Counted from the first letter of the stretch, positions 1 to 8,754 are shown. The stretch is 64,000 nucleotides of DNA from Stakelama pacifica (GCF_004361835.1 NZ_SNWD01000015.1:28067-92066); one strand, 5' to 3'. The notes: generated from the sequence alone by a model not told the origin. Translations and numbers: made by a program.

Positions 1-374
1 TTCGCGCCGGGCTGGTGACCGATCAATGGCCGCTGATCAACGGCCAGTTCTTTCCGGCGCGCGAATTCGCCGCCCGGCCCTTTGTCGATGCGATCTTCAA
101 CGATCCCTATGTCGTCCACTGGATTCATCGCTGGTGGGCGTGGGTGGCGGTCGCGGCGCTCATATGGCTGGCGCGCAAGGTGCGCCCGATCGATCGCCGG
201 GCATCGGTCGCGATTCATATCACCTTCGGAACGCAAATCCTGCTCGGGATCGCCACGGTGATGGCGGGCGTTCCCATCTGGCTGGCGGCGCTGCACCAGC
301 TGGTCGGCGCGCTGCTCGTCATCGCAACCACCTGGGGCGCGCATGCGCTGGGCAGCGAACGGAGAGCGTTATGA
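1..374 (+). CDS. ctaA: Heme A synthase (COX15/CtaA), C-terminal part
   Basis: This is the 3' end of a gene that starts before the window; the frame is open from base 3. The product resembles the C-terminal half of COX15/CtaA, the inner-membrane enzyme that converts heme O to heme A for cytochrome oxidase. What is visible is the LVTDQWPLINGQFFP stretch seen in the family, the heme-binding type motif VHWIHRWWAW, and two further hydrophobic helices (about WVAVAALIWLA and TFGTQILLGIATVMAGV). The stop overlaps the start of cutA by ATGA, so the two genes are probably translationally coupled. A GTG at base 15 is internal and not the real start. Confidence 0.88.
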   Translation, partial: RAGLVTDQWPLINGQFFPAREFAARPFVDAIFNDPYVVHWIHRWWAWVAVAALIWLARKVRPIDRRASVAIHITFGTQILLGIATVMAGVPIWLAALHQLVGALLVIATTWGAHALGSERRAL

Positions 375-688
375 ACGAAATCGCAATCGTCTACACCACC
401 TTTCCCGACCGGGAGAGTGCCGAACAAGTCGCGCAGGCCGTGGTCGCCGAACGGCTGGCCGCATGCGCCAATCTGTTCGGAGAGGCACGCTCGGTCTATC
501 GCTGGGAGGATTCGGTTAAGAGCGAGGCCGAATTTCCCGCCTTTTTCAAAGTCCCGGCCCATGGGGTAGAGGCGTTGCGCGAGCGCATCGTCGCGCTGCA
601 CCCCTATGACCTTCCGGCGGTCGAAAGCTGGCCCGCCGGGGTGAGCAGCGACGTGGCGCACTGGGCCGATGCCGTTACCGGCGGCTGA
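371..688 (+). CDS. cutA: CutA-family divalent cation tolerance protein
   Basis: A 105-residue protein, the usual CutA1 size. It has the family opening AIVYTTFPDRESAEQVAQ, the ERLAACAN segment and the YRWEDSVKSEAEFPAFFK segment that forms the trimer core, ending in the LHPYDLPAV motif. CutA1 proteins are small trimeric PII-like folds linked to copper and other divalent metal tolerance; the biochemical role is unsettled. The start ATG overlaps the heme A synthase stop, and the end overlaps the next gene by 20 bases, suggesting one transcript. The assignment is firm; the function is by family only. Confidence 0.92.
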   Translation: MNEIAIVYTTFPDRESAEQVAQAVVAERLAACANLFGEARSVYRWEDSVKSEAEFPAFFKVPAHGVEALRERIVALHPYDLPAVESWPAGVSSDVAHWADAVTGG

Positions 689-1472
689 CCTTCCCCCGCC
701 GCTACGAACCGCTCCCAGCCTCGCCGACGCGATCTTCGCACCGCCGCTGGACCGGACGATGGTCTATCGGCAGGAGGTAAGGCGCGACGATGGCAAAGCC
801 CTGTTTCGGCTGGCGCTGGTCCGGCAGGTTCGCTTTACCGAACAGGGCGCGGGATATCGCGCCGAGCTGACGCTGCGTTCGGCAGAAAGCGAAGGCGCGG
901 CGGGCAAACGCGCGCTCGCCGGACTGGCGCCGTTCATCGATGTGACGATGATATTCCATCTCGACCCGCGCGGGAGCGTAACGGGGATCGAATCGCTCGA
1001 TCCGCTATGGACGCGGTTTTGCGAAGGCCTTGCCGCGCAGGCGACCGGCGACGCCACGCAGCGCGAGATCGCGCGCGCTACGCTCGCGGCGCTTCGCAAT
1101 GCGCCCGCCGCCGAGCGTCGCCGCCTGTTCGCCGACATGATCGCGCCGTTGCTCGCACCCGATATCGCAGCAGCGGGCGTAACGCCCGATCAGCCGGTCG
1201 AGGCGCAAGGGGACACAGCTTCGGCGGCGGGCGCGGTGCTGAAGGGCGAGCGGCGGGTGTGGCGCGAGTCCGGGGCGCTGGTCGCGGAAACCCGCCTCTC
1301 GGGCGATGCCCCCATCGGCGCTGACGCTGGAGCGGGCGCGGTCCATATCCTCCGGGTCGTTCGACGCACGGTCGACCCGCATAGCGGGCTTGTCACTACA
1401 TCGCGCGAAACCACGCGGCGGGAGAGCGCAGACGGGACGATCGTCCAGACGATGAGCACCCGGCTGGAATAG
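669..1472 (+). CDS. Uncharacterised 267-residue protein
   Basis: I do not recognise a named family. The frame is open for 267 residues, overlaps the end of cutA by 20 bases, and shows codon use like its neighbours. No signal peptide or membrane helix is evident; the first 30 residues are proline- and alanine-rich (MPLPAADLPPPLRTAPSLAD), followed by the PPLDRTMVYRQEVRR segment, and the rest looks like a mixed alpha/beta soluble or periplasmic domain. It ends with RESADGTIVQTMSTRLE. A later ATG at 759 would shorten it, but the preceding PPLDR segment looks like part of the protein, so I kept 669. It is likely co-transcribed with cutA. No function is proposed. Confidence 0.7.
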   Translation: MPLPAADLPPPLRTAPSLADAIFAPPLDRTMVYRQEVRRDDGKALFRLALVRQVRFTEQGAGYRAELTLRSAESEGAAGKRALAGLAPFIDVTMIFHLDPRGSVTGIESLDPLWTRFCEGLAAQATGDATQREIARATLAALRNAPAAERRRLFADMIAPLLAPDIAAAGVTPDQPVEAQGDTASAAGAVLKGERRVWRESGALVAETRLSGDAPIGADAGAGAVHILRVVRRTVDPHSGLVTTSRETTRRESADGTIVQTMSTRLE

Positions 1473-1522
1473 GGGACGCATGGCCGGTATCTCTATACCC
1501 GTTCGCTATCCCCCGGTTTTGC

Positions 1523-1551
1523 TTGACTTGAGAGCGGGAATAGGTCAGATG
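1523..1551 (+). promoter_or_regulatory. Possible promoter of rplM-rpsI
   Basis: TTGACT at 1523-1528 is a good -35 element, about 92 bases upstream of the rplM start in a 147-base gap. The best -10 at the right distance (TCAGAT, 1545-1550) is poor. The placement fits a ribosomal-protein operon promoter but rests on one hexamer. Confidence 0.3.
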
Positions 1552-1619
1552 GCCGCCAATCGTGCCGCGCCTTCGGGGGCGGCGCATTTGTTTCACACAG
1601 CCAAAACGGATCAAAGCCC

Positions 1620-2099
1620 ATGAAGGCGCTTATGAAAACCACCAAGTCGGTAAAGCCGACCGAGGTGGAAAAGAAATGGCACATCGTCGATGCGGAAGGC
1701 CTTGTGGTCGGTCGCGCTGCGGCGATCATTGCCAATGTCCTGCGCGGAAAGCACAAGACCAGCTTCACCCCGCACGTCGATTGCGGTGACAATGTCATCG
1801 TCATCAACGCCGACAAGGTGAAGTTCACCGGCAAGAAGCTGAACGACAAGGTTTATTACAAGCACACCGGCTATGCCGGCGGCATCAAGGAAACGACCCC
1901 CGCAAAGGTGCTGGAAGGCCGTTTCCCCGAGCGCGTGCTGGAAAAGGCGATCGAGCGGATGATCCCGCGCGGTCCGCTGGGCCGTCAGCAGATGCGCAAC
2001 CTGCGCATCTATGCCGGGACCGAGCATCCGCATGAAGCGCAGAACCCCGAAGTCCTCGATATCGCGGGCATGAACCGCAAGAACAAGGTGGGCGCCTGA
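1620..2099 (+). CDS. rplM: 50S ribosomal protein L13
   Basis: A 159-residue protein with the L13 pattern throughout: [18 protein letters not shown] near the N terminus, [17 protein letters not shown], the [12 protein letters not shown] segment and [12 protein letters not shown] near the C terminus. L13 is an early-assembling large-subunit protein. The MKALMKTTK start at 1620 is chosen because this leader is common in sphingomonads. Its stop (TGA) overlaps the rpsI start, the classic rplM-rpsI pair. Confidence 0.97.
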   Translation: MKALMKTTKSVKPTEVEKKWHIVDAEGLVVGRAAAIIANVLRGKHKTSFTPHVDCGDNVIVINADKVKFTGKKLNDKVYYKHTGYAGGIKETTPAKVLEGRFPERVLEKAIERMIPRGPLGRQQMRNLRIYAGTEHPHEAQNPEVLDIAGMNRKNKVGA

Positions 2100-2641
2100 T
2101 GTCCGACAATCGCCAGTCCCTCTCCGATCTGGGCAATATCGCCAAGGGCGAAGCCCAGCAGAACCAGCCCGCGCCCGACGCAGTCGTTGCAGAAACGACC
2201 GCCGACACCCCGGCGCAGGAAACCGCGCCGCTGCGTGAGCAGGAGCTCGACCAGTATGGCCGCGCTTATGCCACCGGTCGCCGTAAGGACGCGGTTGCAC
2301 GCGTCTGGCTGAAGCCCGGTTCGGGCAAGATCGAAATCAACGGTCGCGATCAGTCGACCTATTTCGCGCGCCCCTCGCTGCGTCTCGTCATCAACCAGCC
2401 GTTCGACATCACCGAACGTCGCGGTCAGTATGACGTGATCTGCACCGTAAAGGGTGGCGGTCTGTCCGGTCAGGCAGGCGCGGTGAAGCATGGCATCAGC
2501 CAGGCGCTCACCCGCTACGAACCCGCGCTGCGCACCACGGTGAAGCGCGCCGGCTTCCTGACCCGCGACAGCCGTGCGGTCGAGCGTAAGAAGTACGGCA
2601 AGGCGAAGGCCCGCCGCAGCTTCCAGTTCTCGAAGCGCTGA
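2099..2641 (+). CDS. rpsI: 30S ribosomal protein S9 with N-terminal extension
   Basis: A 180-residue S9, against about 130 in enterobacteria. The ribosomal domain begins near residue 57 ([19 protein letters not shown]) and runs to the typical basic tail ending FQFSKR, whose last residues reach the P-site tRNA. The first 50 or so residues are acidic and alanine/glutamate-rich, an extension I associate with alphaproteobacterial S9. It begins at the overlapping ATGA with rplM and is followed by a clear intrinsic terminator. Confidence 0.96.
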   Translation: MSDNRQSLSDLGNIAKGEAQQNQPAPDAVVAETTADTPAQETAPLREQELDQYGRAYATGRRKDAVARVWLKPGSGKIEINGRDQSTYFARPSLRLVINQPFDITERRGQYDVICTVKGGGLSGQAGAVKHGISQALTRYEPALRTTVKRAGFLTRDSRAVERKKYGKAKARRSFQFSKR

Positions 2642-2668
2642 TTTCGCGCTTACAGCGAAACGAATTCA

Positions 2669-2699
2669 GGGCGGTTCCCCATCGGGAGCCGCCCTTTTT
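2669..2699 (+). terminator. Intrinsic terminator of rplM-rpsI
   Basis: An 11-base stem (GGGCGGTTCCC at 2669-2679 with GGGAGCCGCCC at 2684-2694, one G-T pair), a 4-base loop and five T residues. It lies 28 bases after the rpsI stop. Confidence 0.9.
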
Positions 2700-2709
2700 C
2701 GTGTGCGCT

Positions 2710-2786
2710 GCAACGATACGTTGCTAATTGGCAACAGGAACAGAGTGTTAACAAATCCTGTACGGTTTCAGGATTGTTACACTCTG
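2710..2786. repeat. Nested inverted repeats upstream of the autotransporter
   Basis: Two structures lie between the rpsI terminator and the next gene. First, GCAAC (2710-2714), GTTGC (2720-2724) and GCAAC (2731-2735) alternate, so the middle copy can pair with either side. Second, a long imperfect palindrome has arm CAGAGTGTTAACAAATCCTG at 2741-2760 and arm CAGGATTGTTACACTCTG at 2769-2786; the arms match except for two single-base bulges, and the loop is 8 bases. It ends 47 bases before the autotransporter start, so it may be an operator or a leader RNA structure. Role inferred only. Confidence 0.7.
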
Positions 2787-2833
2787 CGGCGCGCGATAGC
2801 CTCCTGATTACAAACAGGCATCAGGGGGTATTG

Positions 2834-5800
2834 ATGACCACGAACGAACTGCGCACGAAACGGCGTGCGCGTAATAATCTTGTTTTGGCATCCACCAGCG
2901 TAATTGCGTGCCTTGCGGCCGCCAGTGCTGCGCAGGCACAGACGTCAAAGCCTGATTTCGCGATCGATATAGCGCAAAGCGCGCGTCCCGACTTCGCGAT
3001 CAACGCTCCGCAAACGTCGCGGCCCGATTTCGCGGTTGACGTCCCGCAGACTGCCGCCCCGCATTTCGCCGAAGACATGCCGCAGGTCGCGGTCGAAGGC
3101 CCCGGCGAGGGCTATGACGTCAATCCCGGCCAGCCCGGATCGATCTTTCAGGAAGGCATTAACGGTGTCGGCCAGTTCTATCGGGCGGACGGCTTTGTCT
3201 GCACCGGTTCGCTGATCAATCCGCGTACCGTATTGTTCGCCGCGCATTGCGTGAACGATATCGGCACCGACGCCTTCGGCTCCGACACCGGCGGCGTCCC
3301 GGCGGCTTTCTCGTTCCAGGGCGATGCGGTAGACGGGCTTCGTTCGTGGATACGCGCCGGCTATTCCACCGTGACGGAGGATGCGGTCTACAATGTAAAC
3401 CAGATCCTGTTTAATCCGCAGTCGATCGCCCGCCCCGAATCGCAGGGCTTTATCGAGGGCGATGTCGCCATCGCGTCGCTCGACACGCCTGCGGTGGGCA
3501 TCCCGACCTGGGCGATCCTGTTTTCGCCGCTATCCGCTCCCGATTCGATCGATAGCGCCGACGGTACCGGGTATCATGTGATTTCCACCGGCTATGGCAT
3601 CACCGGTTACGGCAACGGCCCGACTGCGGAAGATGTCGATTTCCGGCGCCGCGCGGCTGAAAATATGATCGGCATTCTGGGCTCGCTGAACGATCGCAAC
3701 GACTGGCTGTTCGGTCCCGACGATTATGGCCTGCCGCAAAATCTTTACCAACTCGATTTTGACGATCCGAACCGCGAAAACCCTTATGACTTCAATGTTT
3801 TCAAGGATGACGCGCAAAATCCCGAAGGCATTACAGGCGGCGGCGATTCCGGCGGACCGCTGATCCTGGATCAGGAATTCGCAGAGCAGGTGGTTATCGG
3901 CGTCCTGTCGGGCGGATCGCGCTTCTTCGGTGCGCAGCCCTACACGACCTATGGCACGACCAGCTTCTATCAGCCGCTCTACCTCTTCTGGGACTGGATC
4001 GCGGAAAACAGCCCCTATCGCTATGTTTCGGCGAAGGAAGGCGACGGTATGTGGAGCGATCCCGACCACTGGGTGACGACGCTCGACCCTGCATTCCGGG
4101 TGATTGATGCGGATGGCAAGCTGGTCAACGGCATACCCACCGCACCGGGCGCAGGTGCCTATGGCGAAGATCCGAACCAGTTCGGTCAGGTTTGCGACGG
4201 CGAAGCATGTGTCGACCTCGCCACCGGCGACATCGTCGATTATGACGGCAATGTCCTCGTCCCGGCTGGCACGCAGACCACCGAAACGGCCGGCCTTGGC
4301 GACAAGAGCAATATCGGCAAGGTCGCCGCGCTGATCAGCGAAAATCTGGCACAGGCAGGCACGGCAGGCGCTACCGCCGCTGCGGTTGGCACCGCCGCCC
4401 TGCCGACAGCAACGATCGAAAACGGCCTTCCCGGCGCGAGCGGCTTCGTGCCGATGAACAGCGATCCCTATTGGGTCGCAGATCCGCAGAGCGGTGAACT
4501 CAGCCTCAGCAAGGCACGCTATTACGACGTAGACCTTTCGGCTGCCGGCACCACGACCATGGACATGCAGGCGGTCATCGATCACCTCGTTATCAGCGGC
4601 GACGATGCCGGACTGGACGTGACCGCAGACGGCCTTCTCCTTTCGCTGACCGAGATCAACCAGAAACGCGGTAAGGTGAATGTCGACGGGTTGCTGGCGA
4701 CCTATGGCGACTATTCGCTCACCAAGGGCCTGATATCGGGCACGGGTTCGATCGTGGCGAATGTGGTCGATAACGTCTCCGGCGTCATTGCACCGGCAAC
4801 GATCGGAACCACCGGTACGCTCACCATCAACGGCAGTGTCATGATGGCTTCGGCCAGCGGGCTTGCGATCGATCTTGGCGAAAACGGCGTGTCGGACGTA
4901 CTCGACGTGCGCGGTTTCGCCACCGATTCGCCGTTCGGCACGATCGTTACGTCCGGTATCGCCAATCTGGGCGGTGCGGTGATGTTCACGGCGACCGACG
5001 GCACGATCATCCGTCCTGGCTACAGCTACACCTTCCTCACGGCGGACGGCGGCATTACGTCGCAGTTCAACGCGACCAACCCGATCAGCGCGGTGCTGTT
5101 CCCCGAACTGACCTATGGCGCGGACTCGGTATCGGTACGGATCGTTGCGGGAAGCTATGCTCAGGCAGTGGACCGTGCTTCCGGCATCCAGACGGCCTAT
5201 GCTGGCCTGCTCGATCGCAACCGCGCGCAATATGACAAATATTCGAACCTCTATGGCGCGATGGACATGCTCCAGACCGCTCCGCTGCGCGCAACCCTCG
5301 AAAGCCTCGCCCCGCGTGCGCAGACGGCGGCGATCGGCAGCGGTACGGCTATGGTGGAGGCCAATGCGCGGTTCTTCGCCAATCGCATCGACCGGGTGCG
5401 CGACGGCAATGCAGGCGGCACGCTGGCGCTATATGGCCAGCCGATGCAGATCGCTTCCGCTGCGTCGCTGAACCCCGCAATGGCGGTCAATGTCGCGAAC
5501 GAAGCTTCGGCCCAGCCGATGGTCGAAGAGGGCGTATTGCCCGACGATATGAGCGCCTTCATCGCGGGCGGATATATCAACGGCAACAGCCGGGGCATGC
5601 CGACCGCATCGCCCTATGTCCGCAACGAATTTGACGGCTTCTTCGTCGCGGGCGGCGTGGAAAAGGCTGTCGATACCAACGGTATGTTCGGCATCGCCTT
5701 TTCCTATACCGACATCAACGGCGATCCGGGCGTTCCGGGCCAGAAGGCCGACAGCAAGCTGTATCAGCTGACCTTCTATTCGGCGACGACCTTTGCCAAC

Positions 5801-6370
5801 GGCATTTCGCTTGATTCGCAGATCAGCGGCGGTGCCTATTCGGTCAATACCGAGCGTAATGTTACGATCGGCGCGGACAGCTACGATCTTACCGCCAGGG
5901 ACACCGCCTTTGCCCTGACCGGTGAAGTGGGGCTTAGTAAGGACCTCACCCCGGCGTCCGCGCTGTCGATCACGCCGCGCATCGCAGGCCGCTTCACCCG
6001 GATCGGCTTCACCCCGACCGCGGAACAGGGCGGCGGCCCCGCCCTGCAATATGACCTTGGCAATTATGACAGCCTTCAGGGGCGCGCGGGCGTGAAGGTC
6101 GCGACAAAGGGCCGGTTCCAGCCCTACGCAACCGCTACCTTCGTCCATGATTTCAAGGACAAGCCGGCGGCGTTCGGTGCGAATTTCGTCGGCGGGGTCG
6201 GCCCCAATGCGCTGTTCGCGATGCCGGGATCGGACAAGAACTGGGGCGAACTGGGCGCCGGTATCTCGACCGGCGGCCGCGTATCGGTCAGCGCCGAGGC
6301 GTTCACCACCGTGGCGCGTTCGGATGTCGAATATCAGACGTATCGCGCATCGCTGCGTATCGCCTTCTAA
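2834..6370 (+). CDS. Trypsin-like serine protease autotransporter
   Basis: A 1178-residue secreted protein. Residues 1 to about 35 form a signal peptide (basic RTKRRARNN, hydrophobic core, AQA end). Residues 37-84 are four tandem 12-residue repeats of the type TSRPDFAVDVPQ. A chymotrypsin-fold protease follows, with a visible triad: His138 in FAAHC, Asp210 in GDVAIASLD and Ser339 in GDSGGPL. A long passenger region of beta-rich sequence comes next, then an autotransporter beta-barrel from roughly residue 890 to the end, finishing YRASLRIAF with the expected terminal aromatic. The start ATG at 2834 is preceded by AGGGGG (2823-2828), which favours it over an upstream ATG at 2774. The gene stands alone, has its own terminator, and lies behind a large inverted repeat. 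Substrate unknown; it probably acts on or outside the cell surface. Confidence 0.9.
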   Translation: MTTNELRTKRRARNNLVLASTSVIACLAAASAAQAQTSKPDFAIDIAQSARPDFAINAPQTSRPDFAVDVPQTAAPHFAEDMPQVAVEGPGEGYDVNPGQPGSIFQEGINGVGQFYRADGFVCTGSLINPRTVLFAAHCVNDIGTDAFGSDTGGVPAAFSFQGDAVDGLRSWIRAGYSTVTEDAVYNVNQILFNPQSIARPESQGFIEGDVAIASLDTPAVGIPTWAILFSPLSAPDSIDSADGTGYHVISTGYGITGYGNGPTAEDVDFRRRAAENMIGILGSLNDRNDWLFGPDDYGLPQNLYQLDFDDPNRENPYDFNVFKDDAQNPEGITGGGDSGGPLILDQEFAEQVVIGVLSGGSRFFGAQPYTTYGTTSFYQPLYLFWDWIAENSPYRYVSAKEGDGMWSDPDHWVTTLDPAFRVIDADGKLVNGIPTAPGAGAYGEDPNQFGQVCDGEACVDLATGDIVDYDGNVLVPAGTQTTETAGLGDKSNIGKVAALISENLAQAGTAGATAAAVGTAALPTATIENGLPGASGFVPMNSDPYWVADPQSGELSLSKARYYDVDLSAAGTTTMDMQAVIDHLVISGDDAGLDVTADGLLLSLTEINQKRGKVNVDGLLATYGDYSLTKGLISGTGSIVANVVDNVSGVIAPATIGTTGTLTINGSVMMASASGLAIDLGENGVSDVLDVRGFATDSPFGTIVTSGIANLGGAVMFTATDGTIIRPGYSYTFLTADGGITSQFNATNPISAVLFPELTYGADSVSVRIVAGSYAQAVDRASGIQTAYAGLLDRNRAQYDKYSNLYGAMDMLQTAPLRATLESLAPRAQTAAIGSGTAMVEANARFFANRIDRVRDGNAGGTLALYGQPMQIASAASLNPAMAVNVANEASAQPMVEEGVLPDDMSAFIAGGYINGNSRGMPTASPYVRNEFDGFFVAGGVEKAVDTNGMFGIAFSYTDINGDPGVPGQKADSKLYQLTFYSATTFANGISLDSQISGGAYSVNTERNVTIGADSYDLTARDTAFALTGEVGLSKDLTPASALSITPRIAGRFTRIGFTPTAEQGGGPALQYDLGNYDSLQGRAGVKVATKGRFQPYATATFVHDFKDKPAAFGANFVGGVGPNALFAMPGSDKNWGELGAGISTGGRVSVSAEAFTTVARSDVEYQTYRASLRIAF
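2942..3085 (+). repeat. Four in-frame 36-base tandem repeats
   Basis: Four consecutive 36-base units encode 12-residue repeats just after the signal peptide: TSKPDFAIDIAQ, SARPDFAINAPQ, TSRPDFAVDVPQ and TAAPHFAEDMPQ. The shared core is P-D/H-F-A. The units have diverged at the base level, so they are an old expansion rather than a recent slippage product. Confidence 0.9.
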
Positions 6371-6394
6371 TCATTATCTTCCTGGGTTAAGGAA

Positions 6395-6425
6395 GGGCGA
6401 CCCCGCGACGGGTCGCCCTTTTTTT
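6395..6425 (+). terminator. Intrinsic terminator of the autotransporter gene
   Basis: A 9-base perfect stem (GGGCGACCC at 6395-6403 with GGGTCGCCC at 6410-6418), a 6-base loop and seven T residues, 25 bases after the stop codon. Confidence 0.92.
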
Positions 6426-6450
6426 GTCGAGAGGACGTTACGCCGCCGCC

Positions 6451-7187
6451 ATGACCTCTCGCGACACCACCTCTCCGCTGCCCCGCCGATCGGGCACGCA
6501 AACGCAGATATCGCTGGCGCAGCGGCTGACGCCGTTTTTCTGGTTCCCCATCCAATGGCCCTGGTTGTTGCGCAGCCTTTCGGGCGGATCGCCCATGCGA
6601 AAGGCCGCACTGCTGCGCGAACTCGACCTTTGCGATGACGCGCTGCCGAACCTTGGAAGCTGGAAGGCCGATATCGGCTATCTGGAGCTGATCGTCGCAA
6701 CGATCCGCGAGCTGCGTCCCATGCATGTTGTCGAGCTGGGCGCGGGAGCATCCACCCTTGTCGCGGGGCGTGCGCTGGCCCTGAATGGCGGCGGCACGCT
6801 TCACAGTTGCGACCAGCATGGTGAATTTGTCGATGCGACCAGTCGCTGGCTAGAGGAGCATGGAGTTGCGGTCGATCTTCGTGCTGCACCGCTGGTGCCG
6901 GCCCCCGATGGCTGGCCCGGCCAGTGGTACGATCATGGCGCATTACCCGATCGCATCGATCTGTTGCTGATCGACGGGCCCCCTGGACCGTGCATCCGCT
7001 GGTGCGCGGCGCGGCGGCCAGCCTGTTCGATCGTATCCCGGTGGGCGGCATGGTGCTGCTCGATGACGGCGCGCGACCGGGCGAGCGGATGGTCGCACAC
7101 AAATGGCGCAAAGCCTGGCCCGGTTTTCGCTTCGATCTGGTCAAGCCGGGAACCAAGGGCACGCTGATCGGTCGCCGCATTCGCTGA
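6451..7187 (+). pseudogene. Class I SAM-dependent methyltransferase-like gene, frameshifted
   Basis: The first frame from ATG 6451 encodes a protein with a glycine-rich VVELGAGASTLVAG motif, typical of SAM binding in class I methyltransferases, followed by an acidic strand end (HSCDQHGEF) and LLLIDGPP. At G3C5 (6976-6983) the sense shifts: the natural continuation WTVHPLVRGAAASLFDRI is one frame back (start of TGG at 6984). It runs on through VGGMVLLDDGARPGERM to a stop at 7187. One missing C or G would restore a single 246-residue protein. In the first frame the product would instead end at 7167 with an unrelated tail. It is either a true frameshift mutation or a sequencing error in a G/C run. 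The conserved sequence on both sides suggests the gene is recent or intact in relatives. Target unknown. Confidence 0.72.
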
Positions 7188-7195
7188 ATGCGGCG
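7173..7195. terminator. Hairpin between convergent genes
   Basis: A perfect 10-base inverted repeat with a 3-base loop (arms 7173-7182 and 7186-7195) covers the stops of the two convergent genes. There is no T tract on either side, so it is a weak candidate for bidirectional termination. Confidence 0.4.
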
Positions 7196-7924
7196 TCAAT
7201 CGGCGAAGCGGTGTCGCACCTCCAGCGACCCGCCCTGCACGACGATCTCGTTGAAGGAGGGCGCTGCGTCGCGCGTCCGTTCGGAAAGCGTTCCCGCCCC
7301 GATCAGGCGTATCGTCCGCCCGTCGATATGATGGGCGGCGTCAAACGGGTCGTGGACATGGCCGGTGAGCACCGCATGCGCGCCCGCGCGCGCCAGCGCA
7401 TCGAGCGCAGGTTCGCCGCCATGCGTGCGCGAGGTCGATCGCGTCCCCGGCTCGATCAGCGGATGGTGGCAGGCGACAAGGACCACATGGTCATCGCGAT
7501 GCTCAGCCACTTCGGACAGCGCCTCTTTCAGCGAACTGCCGCTCACCCGCCCTTTCGACCAGTTGAGCCGGAACTGAAACCGGGCGGTGGTCTTTAGCGG
7601 CACGACCGCCACGCCTTTCAGGTCGAGCGGGCGCTCGACCAACTGCGCGACCGATCGATAGCGCTGATAGGGGCTGAACAGGCGCGCCACCGGATTGAAA
7701 TAGGGCAGATCGTGATTGCCGACTTCCACCGTGACCGGTCGGCCGAGCGATGCGAGCCAGTCCGAAGCCGCCGCGAATTCCCGCTTTCGCGCGCGCATGG
7801 TCAGGTCGCCGGTCACGATAACGGCGTCGGGCCGCTCATCGGTGACAAGCCGCGCGAACCAGTCGAGCGCAGAGCGGTCCTCCGCACCGAAATGGAGGTC
7901 GCTGACATGGAACAGTCTGGTCAT
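7196..7924 (-). CDS. Metallophosphoesterase (calcineurin-like)
   Basis: A 242-residue protein with the full set of calcineurin-like phosphoesterase motifs in order: VSDLHFG near the N terminus, VTGDLTMRARKREF, EVGNHDLPYF, ACHHPL and a terminal GHVHDPF. These supply the dinuclear metal centre. The family includes cAMP phosphodiesterases and nucleotide or lipid phosphatases, and the substrate cannot be read from sequence. The start ATG at 7924 overlaps the stop of the upstream lipid-kinase-like gene (ATGA), so the two are co-expressed; the shared operon suggests lipid or nucleotide phosphate metabolism. An earlier in-frame ATG would fall inside the upstream gene. Confidence 0.9.
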   Translation of the reverse strand: MTRLFHVSDLHFGAEDRSALDWFARLVTDERPDAVIVTGDLTMRARKREFAAASDWLASLGRPVTVEVGNHDLPYFNPVARLFSPYQRYRSVAQLVERPLDLKGVAVVPLKTTARFQFRLNWSKGRVSGSSLKEALSEVAEHRDDHVVLVACHHPLIEPGTRSTSRTHGGEPALDALARAGAHAVLTGHVHDPFDAAHHIDGRTIRLIGAGTLSERTRDAAPSFNEIVVQGGSLEVRHRFAD

Positions 7925-8754
7925 TCGCGCTCCTTTCGCGTGGTGATGAACCGGCGGCCGCTCATCGCGCACCGAATATCGGTTCCGGGCGGCAGCATCA
8001 CCGGCTCGCCGTCAAACAAAGCCAGCCGCGACGCGCTGCCACGAACCCGCAGATGCCCGACCGTCGCCCGTTCGACCGCGCTCGCCGCGAGCCAGTGCCC
8101 GCGCAGCCATTGCCAGCCAAGCTCGCCCGCCATGCGCCAGTCATGCGCGACGACACCCGCAACCTTCAGCCCCTCTGTCGCAGGCTGCACCCATATCGCC
8201 TGATATCGTCCGGGAAGCTCGGGCGTGTCGGCGAGCCGAACGCCTTTCCCGAAGGTCACGCGCCAGGCATGGCGGATGCCGGCGATCGCGCGCCGTATCC
8301 GACCGACGCGCATATTTTCCCGCGCACGATACCAATAAGCGGCGGGGCCGAGGATCACCCCGACAAACGCGCGATGGTCGCCGGCAATCACCTGCGGCAC
8401 GGCGACGGTGCGATGCATGGTGGCTGCACGGCGCACGATCTCGACCGGGTCGAGCACATCGTGCAGCTCGCGCGCCAGCAGGTTCATCGTTCCGCCGGGC
8501 AGGATCAGCAGCGCGCCGGGCCAGTCGGCCAGCCGATGCGCGACGGCATTGATCGTGCCGTCGCCCGCGAACAGCACCACCGTATCGACTCGCGCGGCGG
8601 TCAGCGTTTGCGCATCGGGAAGCGGCGCTTCGGGAAAGCGGCTATGCCCGGCCAGCTGTAGTCCTGATGCGCGAAATGCCTCCTCAATGGCGGCCCGGCG
8701 CGTATCGCCGACCGACCCGGACTGATCGTTGGTGATGAACCATAAAATCCGCAT
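7921..8754 (-). CDS. Diacylglycerol-kinase-family protein
   Basis: A 277-residue protein of the DagK/YegS fold. The nucleotide-binding loop VVLFAGDGTINAVAHRL (residues about 59-75) is clear, with Ala in place of the first Gly of the usual GGDGT, followed by LLILPGGTMNLLARELH. The C-terminal half is beta-rich and ends with DGEPVMLPPGTDI, which resembles the DGE signature of this family. It probably phosphorylates a lipid or sphingoid-like substrate at the membrane. The ATG at 8754 is chosen because the MRILWFITND opening forms the first beta strand. It is the first gene of a two-gene operon with the phosphoesterase. Confidence 0.85.
   Translation of the reverse strand: MRILWFITNDQSGSVGDTRRAAIEEAFRASGLQLAGHSRFPEAPLPDAQTLTAARVDTVVLFAGDGTINAVAHRLADWPGALLILPGGTMNLLARELHDVLDPVEIVRRAATMHRTVAVPQVIAGDHRAFVGVILGPAAYWYRARENMRVGRIRRAIAGIRHAWRVTFGKGVRLADTPELPGRYQAIWVQPATEGLKVAGVVAHDWRMAGELGWQWLRGHWLAASAVERATVGHLRVRGSASRLALFDGEPVMLPPGTDIRCAMSGRRFITTRKERE

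Noticed and set aside
2942..3085. Four regularly spaced 36-base units suggestive of a short CRISPR array
   Set aside because: The units are contiguous without spacers and encode in-frame peptide repeats in a secreted protein.
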